Part shown: one piece after another, positions 13,669 through 21,779 of the stretch | Layout: the number at the start of each line of letters is the position of its first letter | How positions within the stretch are numbered: position 1 is the stretch's first letter | Assembly (NCBI GenBank): GCA_023391335.1 | Contig: JAEWBG010000096.1 | Span: 7,240 to 71,239, forward strand | DNA: 64,000 nucleotides | Source: Pseudomonadota bacterium | GTDB lineage: Bacteria > Pseudomonadota > Gammaproteobacteria > Steroidobacterales > Steroidobacteraceae | Direction of reading: 5' to 3' | The notes under the pieces: model-generated | Seen by the model: only the letters and a program-made list of their open reading frames with translations | Database searches by the model: none | Told to the model about the DNA's origin: nothing | Translations under genes and position numbers: made by a program

Positions 13669-14961
13669 GTGTCTCGCGCCGATTGCCTCGCGACTGCGAG
13701 GAGCGTCTGTAAGCTTAAGGTGCTCGGTTTTATTTTTGCGTCATCGTTGGCTAATAACGCGTTGGCCAATGACGACCCATTTCCGCGCCTTGCGGGCGTA
13801 AACATCGCCGGTCACAACTACGACGACGCAAGCTATCTGGCAAACCTCGCGAAATTGGATCTCGTGGTCGTCAACATTTGGCCTGGTTGGAATCGCGGCA
13901 AGAAGATGCCCTTCGATCAGGCGGTGCGAACGATCAAAAAGATCGGCCCGAGAGCGCGTGTGTTCATGTACGAGAACAGCATGGAAGTGTCTGCCAAGGA
14001 CCCGGCGTGGGCGCCGTTCTATCGCAAAGTAGATGCCGAAAATTGGTGGCTCACGCGGCCGGGTAGCGATGAGAAGATCCTGTCGCAGTACGGCATGCAA
14101 ACAAAGAAGCCGGTGTATCAGATCAATACGACGCGCTTCACTCCTCGCGATCGCGACGGCTATCAAGAATGGGAATGGCATGCCCGCTGGATCGTGGATC
14201 AGCTGTACAAACCCAATCCGCAGATCGACGGCTTCTTCGAAGACAACGTGTTTTATCAACCGCGCATCGCGGGCGATTGGAATCTAGACGGGGTCGAAGA
14301 CACTCCTGCGAGTGCCGGCAAGTGGTTGCGCGAAGCTTATCGCGCCCGTTTCGAGTTGCTGCATCAGCTCATGCCAGGCAAATACATCATTGGCAACTTG
14401 GCGGATTGGGGCAACAAGAGCGCTGATCTGACTGAGCTTAGAGGCACGCTCGAAGGGGGCGTTATTGAAGGAATTCTGGGCGCCCGATACTCCCCAGAGA
14501 CTTGGGGCAGCTGGGCCGAGATGATGCGCTGGTACCGCAAGACGATGGACGCAGTCGCAGAACCGAAGCTGGTCGTCTTTCACATGCAGGGAGACCCCAC
14601 CGACTATCAAGCTTTACGATATGGGCTCGCATCTTGTCTGTTGGATGACGGCTATTTCGCTTTCACGGACAAACGCAAAGGCTACCGCGGTGCGGTTTGG
14701 TTCGATGAGTTCGATGCCAAGCTGGGCAAACCCACTCGCGCTCCCGCAACGACTCCATGGCTGAAGGGCGTGTATCGCCGCGATTTCGAGAACGGAATTG
14801 TATTGGTGAACCCGAAGGGCAATGGAGCGCAAGAGGTGAAGCTCAAGGATGGCTTCAGGCATCTCGCGGGCAAACAGGCACCTGACATCAATGACGGCAA
14901 GGCGGTGAAGACGATCCGGCTGCAGGATCGCGATGGAATCATCGTGTTGCGCGCCCGGTGA
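13669..14961 (+). CDS. Secreted putative glycoside hydrolase (TIM-barrel, GHL15-like)
   Basis: A 430-residue protein starting at GTG with AAGGAG 7 bases upstream. The N-terminus looks like a signal peptide (LKVLGFIFASSLANNALAND). The body has the barrel pattern of putative glycosidases (LVVVNIWPGW, ARVFMYEN, QIDGFFEDNVFYQP, KYIIGNLADWGN, KLVVFHMQGD, YFAFTDKRKGY) and ends with a beta domain (GIVLVNPKGNGAQEVKLKDG). Acidic residues in DGFFED are plausible catalytic groups. The substrate is unknown. It is the first chromosomal gene after the element and may have been the original neighbour of tRNA-Pro. Confidence 0.75.
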   Translation: MSRADCLATARSVCKLKVLGFIFASSLANNALANDDPFPRLAGVNIAGHNYDDASYLANLAKLDLVVVNIWPGWNRGKKMPFDQAVRTIKKIGPRARVFMYENSMEVSAKDPAWAPFYRKVDAENWWLTRPGSDEKILSQYGMQTKKPVYQINTTRFTPRDRDGYQEWEWHARWIVDQLYKPNPQIDGFFEDNVFYQPRIAGDWNLDGVEDTPASAGKWLREAYRARFELLHQLMPGKYIIGNLADWGNKSADLTELRGTLEGGVIEGILGARYSPETWGSWAEMMRWYRKTMDAVAEPKLVVFHMQGDPTDYQALRYGLASCLLDDGYFAFTDKRKGYRGAVWFDEFDAKLGKPTRAPATTPWLKGVYRRDFENGIVLVNPKGNGAQEVKLKDGFRHLAGKQAPDINDGKAVKTIRLQDRDGIIVLRAR

Positions 14962-15155
14962 AGGCACGAAGTCTGACGACCAGCTGGATTCGGCCAGAAG
15001 TAGCACGCATGGCCCGCGCGAACTGGGCCTCGATGCCGGCCATCAGCTCCTGCAGCGTCTCGCCGATCAAACACTTACGGGCCACGTGTTGCATGGCACC
15101 GCGGGCCTGTATAAAACATCAGATACCAGACATATCACTGGTATCGAGGTGGGCC
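14962..15155. promoter_or_regulatory. Regulatory gap with 8-bp palindrome at 15122-15145
   Basis: GATACCAG (15122-15129) and CTGGTATC (15138-15145) form a perfect inverted repeat around an 8-base spacer, 11 bases before the small gene at 15156. This is operator-like geometry. A 51-codon open frame on the minus strand (15094-14939, helical translation) could make the site a divergent operator, but the coding evidence is weak. Confidence 0.5.
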
Positions 15156-15404
15156 ATGTTCATTACTCCTTCCGCATTGATCGACGAGACCTTGGAGAAG
15201 CTCGAATTGCTCTCCGAATTGCTTACCGATGAGACCGGTGAGTCCGCGTACCGGCTGCCATCGCGCAATCACGAAGCGCGACTGTGCAAAGAGGCTCTAC
15301 TGACCGTCAGGGTCTTGCTGCCCAAATTGAGAGCAATTCGCTGCACGTCAGTAGCCACGGCTGACTTCGAACGCGGTCGCTGCATTAATTGCGAGGACGT
15401 CTGA
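15156..15404 (+). CDS. Small helical protein, unknown function
   Basis: An 82-residue protein with GAGGTG before ATG 15156. It begins with an amphipathic acidic helix (LIDETLEKLELLSELLTDET), continues with a basic helix (HEARLCKEALLTVRVLLPKL) and ends with two close cysteines (CINCEDV) plus an earlier one, which might bind metal. No family recognised. A palindromic site lies just upstream. Confidence 0.45.
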   Translation: MFITPSALIDETLEKLELLSELLTDETGESAYRLPSRNHEARLCKEALLTVRVLLPKLRAIRCTSVATADFERGRCINCEDV

Positions 15405-15466
15405 GTCGATGCGGGGAACACTCGCGTGCGAGTCGTCTTTAACGACTTTCACGAGGAGGAAGTGTC

Positions 15467-16063
15467 ATGCCGAACATTCGCCAAGCTCGCATTGCGATTC
15501 TCGCTACCAACGGATTTGAACAATCCGAATTGGAAGTGCCGCTCAACAAGCTCCGCGAGGCCGGCGCCCGAGTGGACGTGGTTTCGCCTGAAGAGGGCGA
15601 GATCAAGGGGTGGAACCATAAGGACTGGGGCCGGCCGGTGAAGGTAGACAAGAAGTTGGATTCAGCGAACCCAGATGACTACGAGGCCATCGTGCTGCCC
15701 GGTGGACAAATCAACCCGGACTTGTTGCGTGTCAATCAAGCGGCGCTGCAGTTCATTAGATCGTTCCTCGACAGCGGCAAGGTCGTCGCTGCGGTCTGCC
15801 ATGCTCCTTGGTTGCTGGTCGAACTCGATGCTGTGCGCGGTCTGAATATCACGTCGTACAACTCCATGAAGACCGATGTAAAGAATGCAGGCGGCAATTG
15901 GGTCGACAAAGAAGTGGTCGTCGACCGCGGCATTGTGACGAGCCGAAATCCCGGCGATCTCGATGCATTCGTTTCCAAGATCATCGAAGAGGTGGAGGAG
16001 GGTACCCGGCATCATCAGCAACGCCGGGCTGCGGATCAGGTGCCAGGAACACTGACGCACTGA
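15467..16063 (+). CDS. DJ-1/PfpI family protein (YhbO-like)
   Basis: A 198-residue protein with AGGAGG before the ATG. The type-1 glutamine-amidotransferase-like fold is clear: RIAILATNGFEQSELEVPLN, YEAIVLPGGQINPD and the nucleophile elbow VAAVCHAPWLLVE with Cys-His as in PfpI proteins. Members act as proteases, glyoxalase-III or protein deglycases and are often stress induced. The last about 20 residues after EVEEGTR are an unusual basic extension. The next gene encodes a BON protein, also stress-type in many proteobacteria, so a small general-stress cluster is likely. Confidence 0.9.
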   Translation: MPNIRQARIAILATNGFEQSELEVPLNKLREAGARVDVVSPEEGEIKGWNHKDWGRPVKVDKKLDSANPDDYEAIVLPGGQINPDLLRVNQAALQFIRSFLDSGKVVAAVCHAPWLLVELDAVRGLNITSYNSMKTDVKNAGGNWVDKEVVVDRGIVTSRNPGDLDAFVSKIIEEVEEGTRHHQQRRAADQVPGTLTH

Positions 16064-16100
16064 CTCTCGTTGCTATGTCGCAACCCTACAGGAGAGACAG

Positions 16101-16397
16101 ATGAAACGAGCCGGAATAGTTTCGATCGCAGCAGTGTTGAGTTTTGCGGGTTCCGCATTCGCCAATGACACGGCGACGGGTAAGGTCGACGACGCTTGGA
16201 TCACGACGAAGGTGAAGAGCACCCTGGCGACAGATTCCATGACACCCGCAACGGACATTCACGTCAACACCAAGTCGGGTGTGGTCGTGCTGACCGGCAA
16301 CGTGCAGAGCAAGGAGCAAAAGAAGAAGGCCGAGGACAATGCACGTTCAGTACAGGGCGTGAAAGACGTCGAGAATCAATTGGTCGTAGCTGACTAA
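16101..16397 (+). CDS. Periplasmic BON-domain protein (OsmY-like)
   Basis: A 98-residue protein with a signal peptide (about residues 1-21, ending SAFA) and one BON domain (VDDAWITTKVKSTLATDSM, then GVVVLTGNVQSKEQK and VQGVKDVENQL). BON domains bind phospholipid, and the family protects the envelope during osmotic stress. AGGAGAG precedes the ATG. OsmY has two BON domains, so this is a half-size relative. A strong terminator follows. Confidence 0.9.
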   Translation: MKRAGIVSIAAVLSFAGSAFANDTATGKVDDAWITTKVKSTLATDSMTPATDIHVNTKSGVVVLTGNVQSKEQKKKAEDNARSVQGVKDVENQLVVAD

Positions 16398-16415
16398 TTC
16401 GTAATCTTCGCAGCA

Positions 16416-16448
16416 AACCGTGAACGGCCTGGCCGTTCACGGTTCTTT
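16416..16448 (+). terminator. Intrinsic terminator after the BON gene
   Basis: ACCGTGAACGG / CCGTTCACGGT stem around CCTGG, followed by TTCTTT. It lies 18 bases after the BON stop. Confidence 0.8.
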
Positions 16449-16537
16449 GCAGCTCCTCTCGACTCTCCGTCAACCCAGCTAAGCGGTTCGCGTTGTGTTC
16501 CTTATGAGCCCATTCCGGGCTTTCGAGGAGAACGTTG

Positions 16538-17002
16538 ATGTTGCGGAAGATTGCGACGACGACTTTGGTTCTGGCTTTTGCTGCTGCCGCACATGCAGGC
16601 GACGCCAGCCCCATGCATCGGCATCACGGCGGCATGCTAGAAGCGGCGGACACCGACAAAGACGGCACCGTCACACGCGATGAGTTTCTGGCGTGGCGCA
16701 CCCAGCAGTTTAACCACATGGATCGCAACGGCGATGGAGTGATCGACGATGCCGATCGTCAGATGACCGATCAGAAACGCGAGGCCATGAAGGCGCGCGG
16801 CGAGCAGATGCGCGAGAAGCTGGATGCGAACGGCGACGGCAAGATCACCAAGGATGAATTCGTCAATGCACCGGCGCCGATGTTCGACAAAGCCGATACG
16901 GACGGAAACGGCGTTCTGGATGCGAAGGAACTGCAAGCCGCTCGCGACTCCATGCGAACAAAGTGGCAAGAACACCGGAAGCAGCGCACTCAAGCGCAGT
17001 AA
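16538..17002 (+). CDS. Secreted EF-hand protein
   Basis: A 154-residue protein. ATG 16538 has GGAGAA at about 7 bases. A signal peptide covers residues 1-21 (ends AAAHA), then come four calcium-binding loops: DTDKDGTVTRDEF, DRNGDGVIDDADR, DANGDGKITKDEF and DTDGNGVLDAKEL. All have Asp at the first loop position and Asp, Asn or Gly at the usual others, so calcium binding is likely. The tail is Lys/Gln/Arg-rich. Such calmodulin-like periplasmic proteins are common in gammaproteobacteria, with unclear roles. Confidence 0.9.
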   Translation: MLRKIATTTLVLAFAAAAHAGDASPMHRHHGGMLEAADTDKDGTVTRDEFLAWRTQQFNHMDRNGDGVIDDADRQMTDQKREAMKARGEQMREKLDANGDGKITKDEFVNAPAPMFDKADTDGNGVLDAKELQAARDSMRTKWQEHRKQRTQAQ

Positions 17003-17023
17003 GCACTTCGTACGGAACCGTTG

Positions 17024-17049
17024 CCGCCTCCGGGTCAGACCGGAGGCGG
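17024..17049. terminator. Hairpin between convergent EF-hand and aldo/keto reductase genes
   Basis: Perfect 10-bp stem CCGCCTCCGG / CCGGAGGCGG around GTCAGA. It overlaps the stop of the aldo/keto reductase gene (17035) and lies 22 bases after the EF-hand gene. No T-run is present; it is probably a shared 3'-end structure. Confidence 0.55.
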
Positions 17050-18051
17050 ATTGCGATCGGCATAGACAGATCGCTGATGCCAGTAAGGATAGATCGGGGT
17101 TCGGGCACTTGCTTGGTCCAAGCGGGCGATCTGTTCTGGGGTGAGGGTCCAACCTACTGCGCCTAAGTTTTGTCGTAGTTGTTCTTCATTGCGCGCGCCG
17201 ATGACTAGATTCGCGATCGTCGGACGCGACAGCAGCCAGTTCAGTGCGACTTGAGCCACCGTCTTGTTGGTTTCACGCGCGACTTCTTCGGCAACATCGA
17301 GCACCTGGAAGACGTATGCATCATCGACCGGCGGACCGCCTTCAGCGCCCCGCGTCGGTTGTTGTTGCTGGCCACGCTTCAGTTTGCCCGTCAAGCGTCC
17401 CCAACCCAGCGGACTCCATACCATGGTACCGAGACCCTGATCGAGCAACAGCGGCATGATTTCCCATTCGTACTCGCGACCGATTAGCGAGTAATACCCC
17501 TGATAAGTGACGTAGCGAGCGAGTCCATATCGCTCAGACACCGACAATGCCTTCATCGTGTGCCAGCCGGAGAAATTGGAACAGCCGATGTAACGAACTT
17601 TGCCGGAGCGAACCAGATCATCGAGTGCACGCAACGTTTCGTCGACGGCAGTAAGCGCATCGAAGCCGTGCATGAAGTACACATCGACGTAGTCGGTCTG
17701 CAACCTGCGTAGACTCGCTTCGCATTGCTGCACCAGATGAAATCGCGACGAGCCTTTGTCGTTCACGCCGGAACCGACCGTGAAGCTTGCTTTGGTTGAA
17801 ATTAGAACTTTCTCGCGCCGGCCTTTGATTGCGGCGCCGAGAACTTCTTCCGATGCGCCCTGCGAATACGTGTTCGCGGTGTCGAAGAAATTCAGACCCG
17901 CCTCCAAACAGATGTCGATCAACCGCGTCGCTTCTTTCGCGTCCGTGTTGCCCCATTTGCTGAAGAATTCACCGACACCTCCAAACGTGCCGGTACCCAA
18001 ACTCAACACTGGAACTTTCAGACCGCTGCGGCCGAGAAGACGATATTCCAT
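17035..18051 (-). CDS. Aldo/keto reductase
   Basis: A 338-residue NAD(P)H-dependent oxidoreductase of the TIM-barrel family. The catalytic set is visible: Asp-x-x-x-x-Tyr in NFFDTANTYSQGASEEVLGA, Lys in VLISTKASF and His in VYFMHG. The cofactor end is RPTIANLVIGARNEEQLRQN. Length and the LGRSGLKVPVLSLGTGTFGG start match the AKR11/12-like (potassium-channel beta-like) group. The substrate cannot be read from sequence. It has no operon partner. Confidence 0.93.
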   Translation of the reverse strand: MEYRLLGRSGLKVPVLSLGTGTFGGVGEFFSKWGNTDAKEATRLIDICLEAGLNFFDTANTYSQGASEEVLGAAIKGRREKVLISTKASFTVGSGVNDKGSSRFHLVQQCEASLRRLQTDYVDVYFMHGFDALTAVDETLRALDDLVRSGKVRYIGCSNFSGWHTMKALSVSERYGLARYVTYQGYYSLIGREYEWEIMPLLLDQGLGTMVWSPLGWGRLTGKLKRGQQQQPTRGAEGGPPVDDAYVFQVLDVAEEVARETNKTVAQVALNWLLSRPTIANLVIGARNEEQLRQNLGAVGWTLTPEQIARLDQASARTPIYPYWHQRSVYADRNPPPV

Positions 18052-18414
18052 GGACGTACTTGGTTGTTGGAAGGGAGGGGAAGTATTGCAGCGCTGACTG
18101 AGTATGGGAATCAGCGTGTGAAGACGGACGCTAACGCGTCAGGGAGGATCAGACGATCAGGTGGGACGACTGCGCCGTCAGGAAGGACTAGCGTCAGGCC
18201 AGAATGCAGACCGACGCTTCGGTGGATAAATCTAACGTTTGGAGGAACGCGGTCCTGCTTCAGTGACCATTGTCATCAGGCAAAGAGGAGCGAGGCGAGC
18301 AAGGACATGCGACTCATGCTCCGAATCCGGGCTGTCCTGCCGTTAGGCCTACTTGATGCGCGAGCATCCATCCTGACGAGAGTCCATCTTGATGCGCAAG
18401 CGTCCGTCGCGCCG
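18052..18414. repeat. Gap with GC-rich repeats, inverted arms
   Basis: No credible gene. Words built on GACGGACGC, ACGCGTCAGG and CGTCAGG recur from about 18118 to 18235 and return inverted from about 18330 to 18415 (TCCTGCCGTTAGGC, GATGCGCGAGCATCC, GATGCGCAAGCGTCC). CCGTTAGG here is the inverse of CCTAACGG at 556-905, so the two gaps share one repeat family. The flanking genes are both minus strand. Confidence 0.65.
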
Positions 18415-20829
18415 CTAAGCAGGCTTAATCGGCACCCGCAATCGTGTAATCCGGGACGTACTGCCAACATCCGCCGTCGGATATCCCCACTTCGAAGCGC
18501 GAAGCCACTCTTCGAATTTCGCGGGCGGCAGCGGCGGACTGAAGAAATAGCCTTGTAGGTGATCGCAGCCGTATTGTTTCAGCACCTTCACACCAGCTTC
18601 GTCTTCCACACCTTCGGCGACGACATTCAACCCGAGGCTGTGGCCGAGTTCGATCGTTGATCGTACGATCGTCGTGGTCATCGCGTCTTCGGTCATACGC
18701 GAGATGAACGAGCGATCTATTTTCAACTCGTGCACCGGCAATTGCGCAATGTAAGCGAGCGATGAATAGCCGGTGCCGTAATCGTCGATCGAAAGTTTCA
18801 CGCCCAAATCATGCAGTCGCTGCATCACTGCGCGCGCATGCGTTGGATCTTCCATGAATCCGCTCTCGGTGATTTCAAGGCATAGCAGTTCGGCGGGCGT
18901 GGCGTTTTGCAGTAGCAGTTGTGCAATGACATCGGGGAGGTCACGGTTTGAAAGATCGCGTGCGGAGATATTGACGGAAACGCGCACCGGCTGTCCGTTC
19001 GCGCGCCAGCGCCCGCACTGTCGAATCGACTCTTCGAGAACCCATCGCGTGAGCACTTTGATGTAGCCGGTCTGCTCTGCAAAGGGAATGAACTCTCCCG
19101 GGGGAATAAAGCCGCGCGTGGGGTGTTCCCATCGCAGGAGCGCCTCCGCAGACCGAGTGCCTGAAATGGCGAGGGTGATTTTCGGTTGATAGAACACGCG
19201 CAGTTCGCCGCGCTCGACTGCGCGGCGCAGTTCGCCAAGCATCGAAAGGTGTTGCTGTTGGTGTTTGTCGTACTGCGGATCGAAAAGAGCAACGCCGCTC
19301 TTGTTGCGCTTGGCCACGTACATTGCGATATCGGCGTTGCGCAATAGCGTGCCCGAATCCGCGCCGTGCTGTGGGTAAAGTGCAAGCCCAATGCTTGCGC
19401 CCACGTCTAGAAGTTGGCCCTGATAGTCGATCGGCGGTTCGAACGCACGTGCGATTTGCTGCGTCAGGTGCTCCGCCATCTGTTGATCTACGTTTTCCAG
19501 TAGCACGGCAAATTCATCGCCTCCGAGGCGCGCGATGCATTCAGGGTCGCGCACCGCCTCAGACAGTAGTCTTGCGAACTCGCGAAGCACGTGGTCGCCG
19601 ACCGTGTGACCGAGTGCGTCGTTGATCTCCTTGAATCGATCTAAATCCATGACGAGCACGGCAAGAGAACGTGAAGCTGCACTCGCTGCGGCAATCGCAG
19701 CGCGCAGCCGATCGTTGAAGAGCGATCGATTGGGTAGCTGGGTCAAGGTGTCGCGATACGCAAGTCTTAAGATCTCCTGCTCGCGTGCAGCAATGCCCTC
19801 GCGCATGTGGTTGATGCTGGTGGCGAGAGCGCCGATCTCATCGCTGCGCACGATGGTCACCGGTTCCTCGTAGCGTCCTTCCTGAATCCGCTTCGCCGCA
19901 TCCGAAAGATGGCTGATCGGTCTGGTTACGCTCAGAGCGATGAGCGCGCTGCCGATAATCGAGGCAATCAAGCTCATGATGCCGAGCGCAATCAACGTGG
20001 TTCGCAACCGATCGAATGCGGCGATGGCTTCGGCGACCGAACGCTGCAGTACTGCAACGAGCGCGCGATCGCCGAAGTGATCGAGCGGGATCACGCGAAT
20101 CTGTTGTTCTCGTTCGCCAGCGCCGATGCGGTGAATTTCTTTGGCCGATGGAAGGCCAGGCAAAGCGGCCGTGGACGAGGCTTCGTGTGCACTCAAAGTT
20201 GAAGCGAGCACCCGCCACCGGCCCGCGTCCGTTGATTCCAAGAATGAAACTTCCAGGGCTGTGAGCTGGCGGAGCTCGTCTGCTAAGGCGTTGTCGATCA
20301 CGAAACCGACCACGATCCACGCGATGGGTTCGGGTGCCAACACCGGAACCACGACGAGCTGATAGGCGTGACCGTTCAAAAGCTCGATCGAGGACGCACT
20401 GCCATACTGGACCGCTCGTTCGATCAGCAAGGGGAATTCGAACTGATGCGGATTGGCCTCGCGCGCGAAGGTGTCCGCGACGACGGTGCGATCCATGGAC
20501 ACCAGCATGGTCATGTCAGCGTTGATGCGATTGCCGTGGTTGCGTAGGGCAGAGATGACGGTTTGAACATCGTCGGTCGCGATTGCCGATCGCAGCGCAT
20601 AGTCCGCCGCCATGACGCGAGCCGCCTGAGAAAGACGATCGCGGTTCTGTTCCAGCAGACGCGCAAAAATGCGCTGACCGACCTCGAGTTCTCCGTCGAT
20701 CTTCTCGCGGGCATTCGTTGAGTTAGCCGCATTGACGGCCAGGAACGCCACCACTTGCACGACCGCGAGCAATGCGACGAAGAAAAAGATGATGCGAGTG
20801 CGTAGGCGGCGAAACATGGCGCAAACCAA
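18415..20829 (-). CDS. Membrane GGDEF-EAL cyclic-di-GMP protein
   Basis: An 804-residue protein. TM1 is at about residues 10-32, a periplasmic sensor domain (double-Cache-like) at about 35-275, TM2 at about 280-300, then HAMP, a GGDEF domain (IARLGGDEFAVLL, motif intact) and an EAL domain (AEALLRWEHP, DDYGTGYSSLAYIAQLPVHELKIDRSF, AEGVED, DHLQGYFFSPP). All catalytic motifs of both domains look intact, so it may make and degrade c-di-GMP. An inhibitory RxxD site before GGDEF is not conserved (RDPE). The ligand is unknown. Confidence 0.93.
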   Translation of the reverse strand: MVCAMFRRLRTRIIFFFVALLAVVQVVAFLAVNAANSTNAREKIDGELEVGQRIFARLLEQNRDRLSQAARVMAADYALRSAIATDDVQTVISALRNHGNRINADMTMLVSMDRTVVADTFAREANPHQFEFPLLIERAVQYGSASSIELLNGHAYQLVVVPVLAPEPIAWIVVGFVIDNALADELRQLTALEVSFLESTDAGRWRVLASTLSAHEASSTAALPGLPSAKEIHRIGAGEREQQIRVIPLDHFGDRALVAVLQRSVAEAIAAFDRLRTTLIALGIMSLIASIIGSALIALSVTRPISHLSDAAKRIQEGRYEEPVTIVRSDEIGALATSINHMREGIAAREQEILRLAYRDTLTQLPNRSLFNDRLRAAIAAASAASRSLAVLVMDLDRFKEINDALGHTVGDHVLREFARLLSEAVRDPECIARLGGDEFAVLLENVDQQMAEHLTQQIARAFEPPIDYQGQLLDVGASIGLALYPQHGADSGTLLRNADIAMYVAKRNKSGVALFDPQYDKHQQQHLSMLGELRRAVERGELRVFYQPKITLAISGTRSAEALLRWEHPTRGFIPPGEFIPFAEQTGYIKVLTRWVLEESIRQCGRWRANGQPVRVSVNISARDLSNRDLPDVIAQLLLQNATPAELLCLEITESGFMEDPTHARAVMQRLHDLGVKLSIDDYGTGYSSLAYIAQLPVHELKIDRSFISRMTEDAMTTTIVRSTIELGHSLGLNVVAEGVEDEAGVKVLKQYGCDHLQGYFFSPPLPPAKFEEWLRASKWGYPTADVGSTSRITRLRVPIKPA

Positions 20830-21006
20830 GAATAGGGAATCCGCAGACTAGCGGTCGGGCCTTACAGCAAGGTGTTAACGAGATCACATCGGAAGCAGCT
20901 GCTGGCCTTTGTTGACATGGCATTGCGCTCGAATGGCTGAAGCGCAAGTAGGGGGAGGGAAAATCGGGCCGCCGGCGGCTAGGATTGCCGCGGATTGGAG
21001 GACCAC

Positions 21007-21630
21007 ATGAAGCGATTCACGCGCAGGGGTCGACCGGCTCATGACGATGTTTTGACGCCAGCTGAGTGGCGCACGCTGCACGCGATCCAGCATGGATCGA
21101 GTGCACGCCAAATAGCTCGGCAGACGGGCGTGAGTGCGGATGCCGTGAAGTATCACGTCGAGAACATCCGGGCGAAGCTTGGAGCTATCGATACGAAAAC
21201 ACTCAGGCATCGATTGACGATTTCAAGGAACAGCAAGTTACGAGGCGTTGCCGTGCAAACTTCAAATGCGATCTCAGCAGTGGGGCAAATCGCTCGAAGC
21301 GTTCGTGACAGTCAAGCTTCCGAAGCGTGGTATCGCGAAGTACTGGGCTTGCCGCATCTCTACACCTTTGGAACATTGGTGTTCTTCGGTTGCGGCGGTG
21401 TGCGTCTGATGTTGAGTCAGGCGGAGCAAGCAAAGGACGAGTCGATTCTCTATTTCCGAACTGCAAACATCGTGACGGCGTGCGAAGAGATGAAAAGCAA
21501 AGGTGTCGAATTCTTAAACGCGCCACACCTGATTCATACGCACAACGATGGCACCGAAGAGTGGATGGCATTTTTCAAGGACCTCGAAGGCCGGCCGCTC
21601 GGATTGATGTCGCAGGTGAGTCCGGTGTGA
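21007..21630 (+). CDS. LuxR-type HTH fused to a VOC (glyoxalase-like) domain
   Basis: A 207-residue protein. ATG 21007 has GGAGG 5 bases upstream. Residues about 15-72 form a LuxR/GerE helix-turn-helix (LTPAEWRTLHAIQHGSSARQ, then VSADAVKYHVENIRAKLGA). Residues about 85-205 form a VOC domain (ASEAWYREVLGLPHLYTFGT, FFGCGGVRLML, ACEEMKSKGVEFL, FFKDLEGRPLGLM). HTH at the N-terminus with VOC at the C-terminus suggests a one-component regulator whose VOC part binds a small ligand. The VOC domain may have lost metal ligands, which I cannot settle by eye. Confidence 0.85.
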   Translation: MKRFTRRGRPAHDDVLTPAEWRTLHAIQHGSSARQIARQTGVSADAVKYHVENIRAKLGAIDTKTLRHRLTISRNSKLRGVAVQTSNAISAVGQIARSVRDSQASEAWYREVLGLPHLYTFGTLVFFGCGGVRLMLSQAEQAKDESILYFRTANIVTACEEMKSKGVEFLNAPHLIHTHNDGTEEWMAFFKDLEGRPLGLMSQVSPV

Positions 21631-21779
21631 GATCGATCGTATTGGGAACTACAAACCAGAGTAGTCTTTGTTGCGCTCGAATATGCAAGTGCTTAGGCTC
21701 CGCACGGACCTGGGCAGACATCCAGTGTCGAGCATTCTTTTGCGATCTTTGTGTTGCGTCCTACCTCCACCAAAGCTAG

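Noticed and set aside
14939..15094. 51-codon minus-strand frame with a helical translation next to the 15122-15145 palindrome
   Set aside because: It overlaps the end of the glycoside hydrolase gene, has no ribosome-binding site and is too short to support alone; kept only as a note in the regulatory gap.
17244..17487. Open frames opposite the aldo/keto reductase gene
   Set aside because: The reductase frame carries the conserved motifs throughout; the opposite frames have none.
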